DNA from: Deltaproteobacteria bacterium
GTDB taxonomy: Bacteria > Desulfobacterota > Dissulfuribacteria > Dissulfuribacterales > QOAL01
Direction of reading: 5' to 3'
Assembly (NCBI GenBank): GCA_026996955.1
Contig: JALWJV010000135.1
Span: 1-5,472, forward strand
Length of the DNA: 5,472 bases
Shown: positions 4,318 to 5,472 of the stretch, in pieces
Layout of the letters: each line of letters opens with the position of its first letter
Numbering within the stretch: position 1 is the stretch's first letter
Made by a program: the position numbers and the translations under genes
Notes under the pieces: generated by a model
The model's database searches: none
Seen by the model: the letters and a program-made list of their open reading frames with translations, nothing else
What the model was told of the DNA's origin: nothing

Positions 4318-5472
4318 TTTTTACAAGGCACTTTTTCTGGTTTTCGTGATTCTCGGCGTCTATTATCCGGCCATATTCGGCGGAACACTCTTAATTGATG
4401 ACCTGAAAATGATGGCAAAGCTGGAGCACTCGGCATCTAAGGGTCTCCTTAACCTCCTCATTCCAGGATCAGGTTTTTATTACCGCCCCTTACTCATTCT
4501 TACCTATTTTCTTGACAAGGTACTGTGGCAATTTGAGCCTGGTTTCATGCACCTTGAAAATATCATCATTCATACGATTAACACACTACTGGTATTCTTC
4601 CTGGCAAAAATAATATTCAAAAAACAGACATATCAAAAATACGAACTCCCCCTGCTTGCAGCTCTGCTCTTCGGCATTCACCCCATCAACACAGAATCAA
4701 TAAACTGGATCTCAGGACGCACCGATCCCCTTGCCACATCCTTTATGCTTATGGCCTTGATATCGCTTATCAGGGGAATTGAAAAAGAAAAGACAATCTA
4801 TATTGCCCTGGCATCCCTCCTCATGATTGTTGGCGCAATGTGCAAGGAGATGACTATTTTTATAGTACCGGCTGCGGCAATAATAATTTTGTTCTGGCGT
4901 GTGCCGGGAAAAGAGCGGATCAGCATAACTCAAAGGGTCAAACAATGCCTGATTCTCTTTTCCCCTATTATGGCAGGGCTAATCATATACGGTATCTCAA
5001 GATGGACCAAACACCAGGAACATGATTTAGGCCTTAAATGGCTTCTTAGCAGAGACTTTGATTTATTGAACACTGCCAGGATTTCCATTAAGGTATTCGG
5101 GTTTTATGTAAAAAAACTCTTCTTACCTCTTCCTCTAAACTTCACAATTGTATCAATTTCCAACGCTTACTTGCTTGTTGGAATTGCAGCGCTGGCCGGG
5201 GTATATGGCCTCTCAAAATTCCGGTCCAATTCCGCTTTACTGCTCATTGCCTCCGGTTTTATGATCATTCCGGCCATTCTGATTACCCTGGTTGGAGTTG
5301 CCTGGACTCCTCTGGCTGAACGCTATCTCTACCTGCCATCAGTTTTTTTCTGTATTGGATTTACCGGGTTGTTGTTTGAATGTGCAACGGCCAGAAATGC
5401 TGCCCGCCCTGCCTTAATGATCATGATACTCTGCCTTGTTCCTGCTACAGTTGCCACGGCGCAGCGCAATAT
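4304..5472 (+). CDS. GT-C/TMTC-like polytopic glycosyltransferase, N-terminal part, cut by window edge
   Basis: From ATG 4304 the frame is open to the end of the window, 389 codons, with no stop. It is a many-spanning membrane protein. Hallmarks of the bacterial and eukaryotic TMTC-like glycosyltransferase group are an acidic pair in the first outer loop (D32-D33), YRPLLILTYFLDKVLW followed by FMHLENIIIHTINTLLVFF, HPINTESINWISGRTDPLA (126-144), CKEMTIFIVPA (180 on), a KLFLPLPLNF segment, and ERYLYLPS (339-346). Such enzymes use a polyprenyl-linked sugar as donor and transfer to protein on the outer face of the membrane. Bacterial members often carry C-terminal TPR repeats, so a longer protein is expected beyond the window. 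The start lies inside the ATPase gene (14-base overlap), so it belongs to the same operon. Pilin or PilA-C as acceptor is a guess from position. Confidence 0.82.
   Translation, partial: MKVNNFYKALFLVFVILGVYYPAIFGGTLLIDDLKMMAKLEHSASKGLLNLLIPGSGFYYRPLLILTYFLDKVLWQFEPGFMHLENIIIHTINTLLVFFLAKIIFKKQTYQKYELPLLAALLFGIHPINTESINWISGRTDPLATSFMLMALISLIRGIEKEKTIYIALASLLMIVGAMCKEMTIFIVPAAAIIILFWRVPGKERISITQRVKQCLILFSPIMAGLIIYGISRWTKHQEHDLGLKWLLSRDFDLLNTARISIKVFGFYVKKLFLPLPLNFTIVSISNAYLLVGIAALAGVYGLSKFRSNSALLLIASGFMIIPAILITLVGVAWTPLAERYLYLPSVFFCIGFTGLLFECATARNAARPALMIMILCLVPATVATAQRN

Overview
The window looks like a piece of a Gram-negative chromosome from the Desulfobacterota, most like the Geobacterales/Desulfuromonadales, though a related pilus-bearing lineage cannot be excluded. 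The basis is a very short, aromatic-rich type IVa pilin (59 residues mature) of the Geobacter PilA-N kind. It is followed by a small secreted protein in the position of the Geobacter PilA-C/Spc partner, and then by an ABC transporter/TPR gene block. The taxonomic call is an inference from gene content. No rRNA or tRNA is present.

Layout. (1) Positions 1-534, minus strand: a Uma2-family (DUF820) putative nuclease whose 3' end is cut by the window edge. (2) Positions 535-1049: a divergent, AT-rich control region of about 515 bases. It holds a GC-rich direct repeat (708-738), a perfect 17-bp palindrome with a half-site copy 23 bp downstream (746-762, 773-784), a textbook sigma-54 -24/-12 promoter (874-890), and a long leader with two identical Shine-Dalgarno octamers. 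(3) Positions 1050-1642: the split pilin operon, pilA-N then pilA-C, 41 bases apart. It is closed by a perfect 34-bp palindromic, probably bidirectional, terminator (1669-1702). (4) Positions 1773-5472: a tightly packed operon of ABC-2 permease, TPR-like protein with a pseudopilin-type C-terminus, ABC ATPase, and a polytopic GT-C/TMTC-like glycosyltransferase that runs off the window. Its junctions overlap by 4 (GTGA), 4 (ATGA) and 14 bases.

How it may work together. The promoter layout suggests that a PilR-type enhancer-binding protein bound about 120-150 bp upstream drives sigma-54 RNA polymerase to make the pilin and its partner in one mRNA. PilA-N would be processed by prepilin peptidase. 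PilA-C would be exported by Sec through its own signal peptide and could supply the globular head domain that the truncated pilin lacks. The downstream operon has its own ATPase and permease, a membrane-anchored TPR protein resembling the C-terminal part of GspG-like pseudopilins, and a membrane glycosyltransferase. A role in pilus assembly, export or pilin modification is attractive from position, but is inference only.
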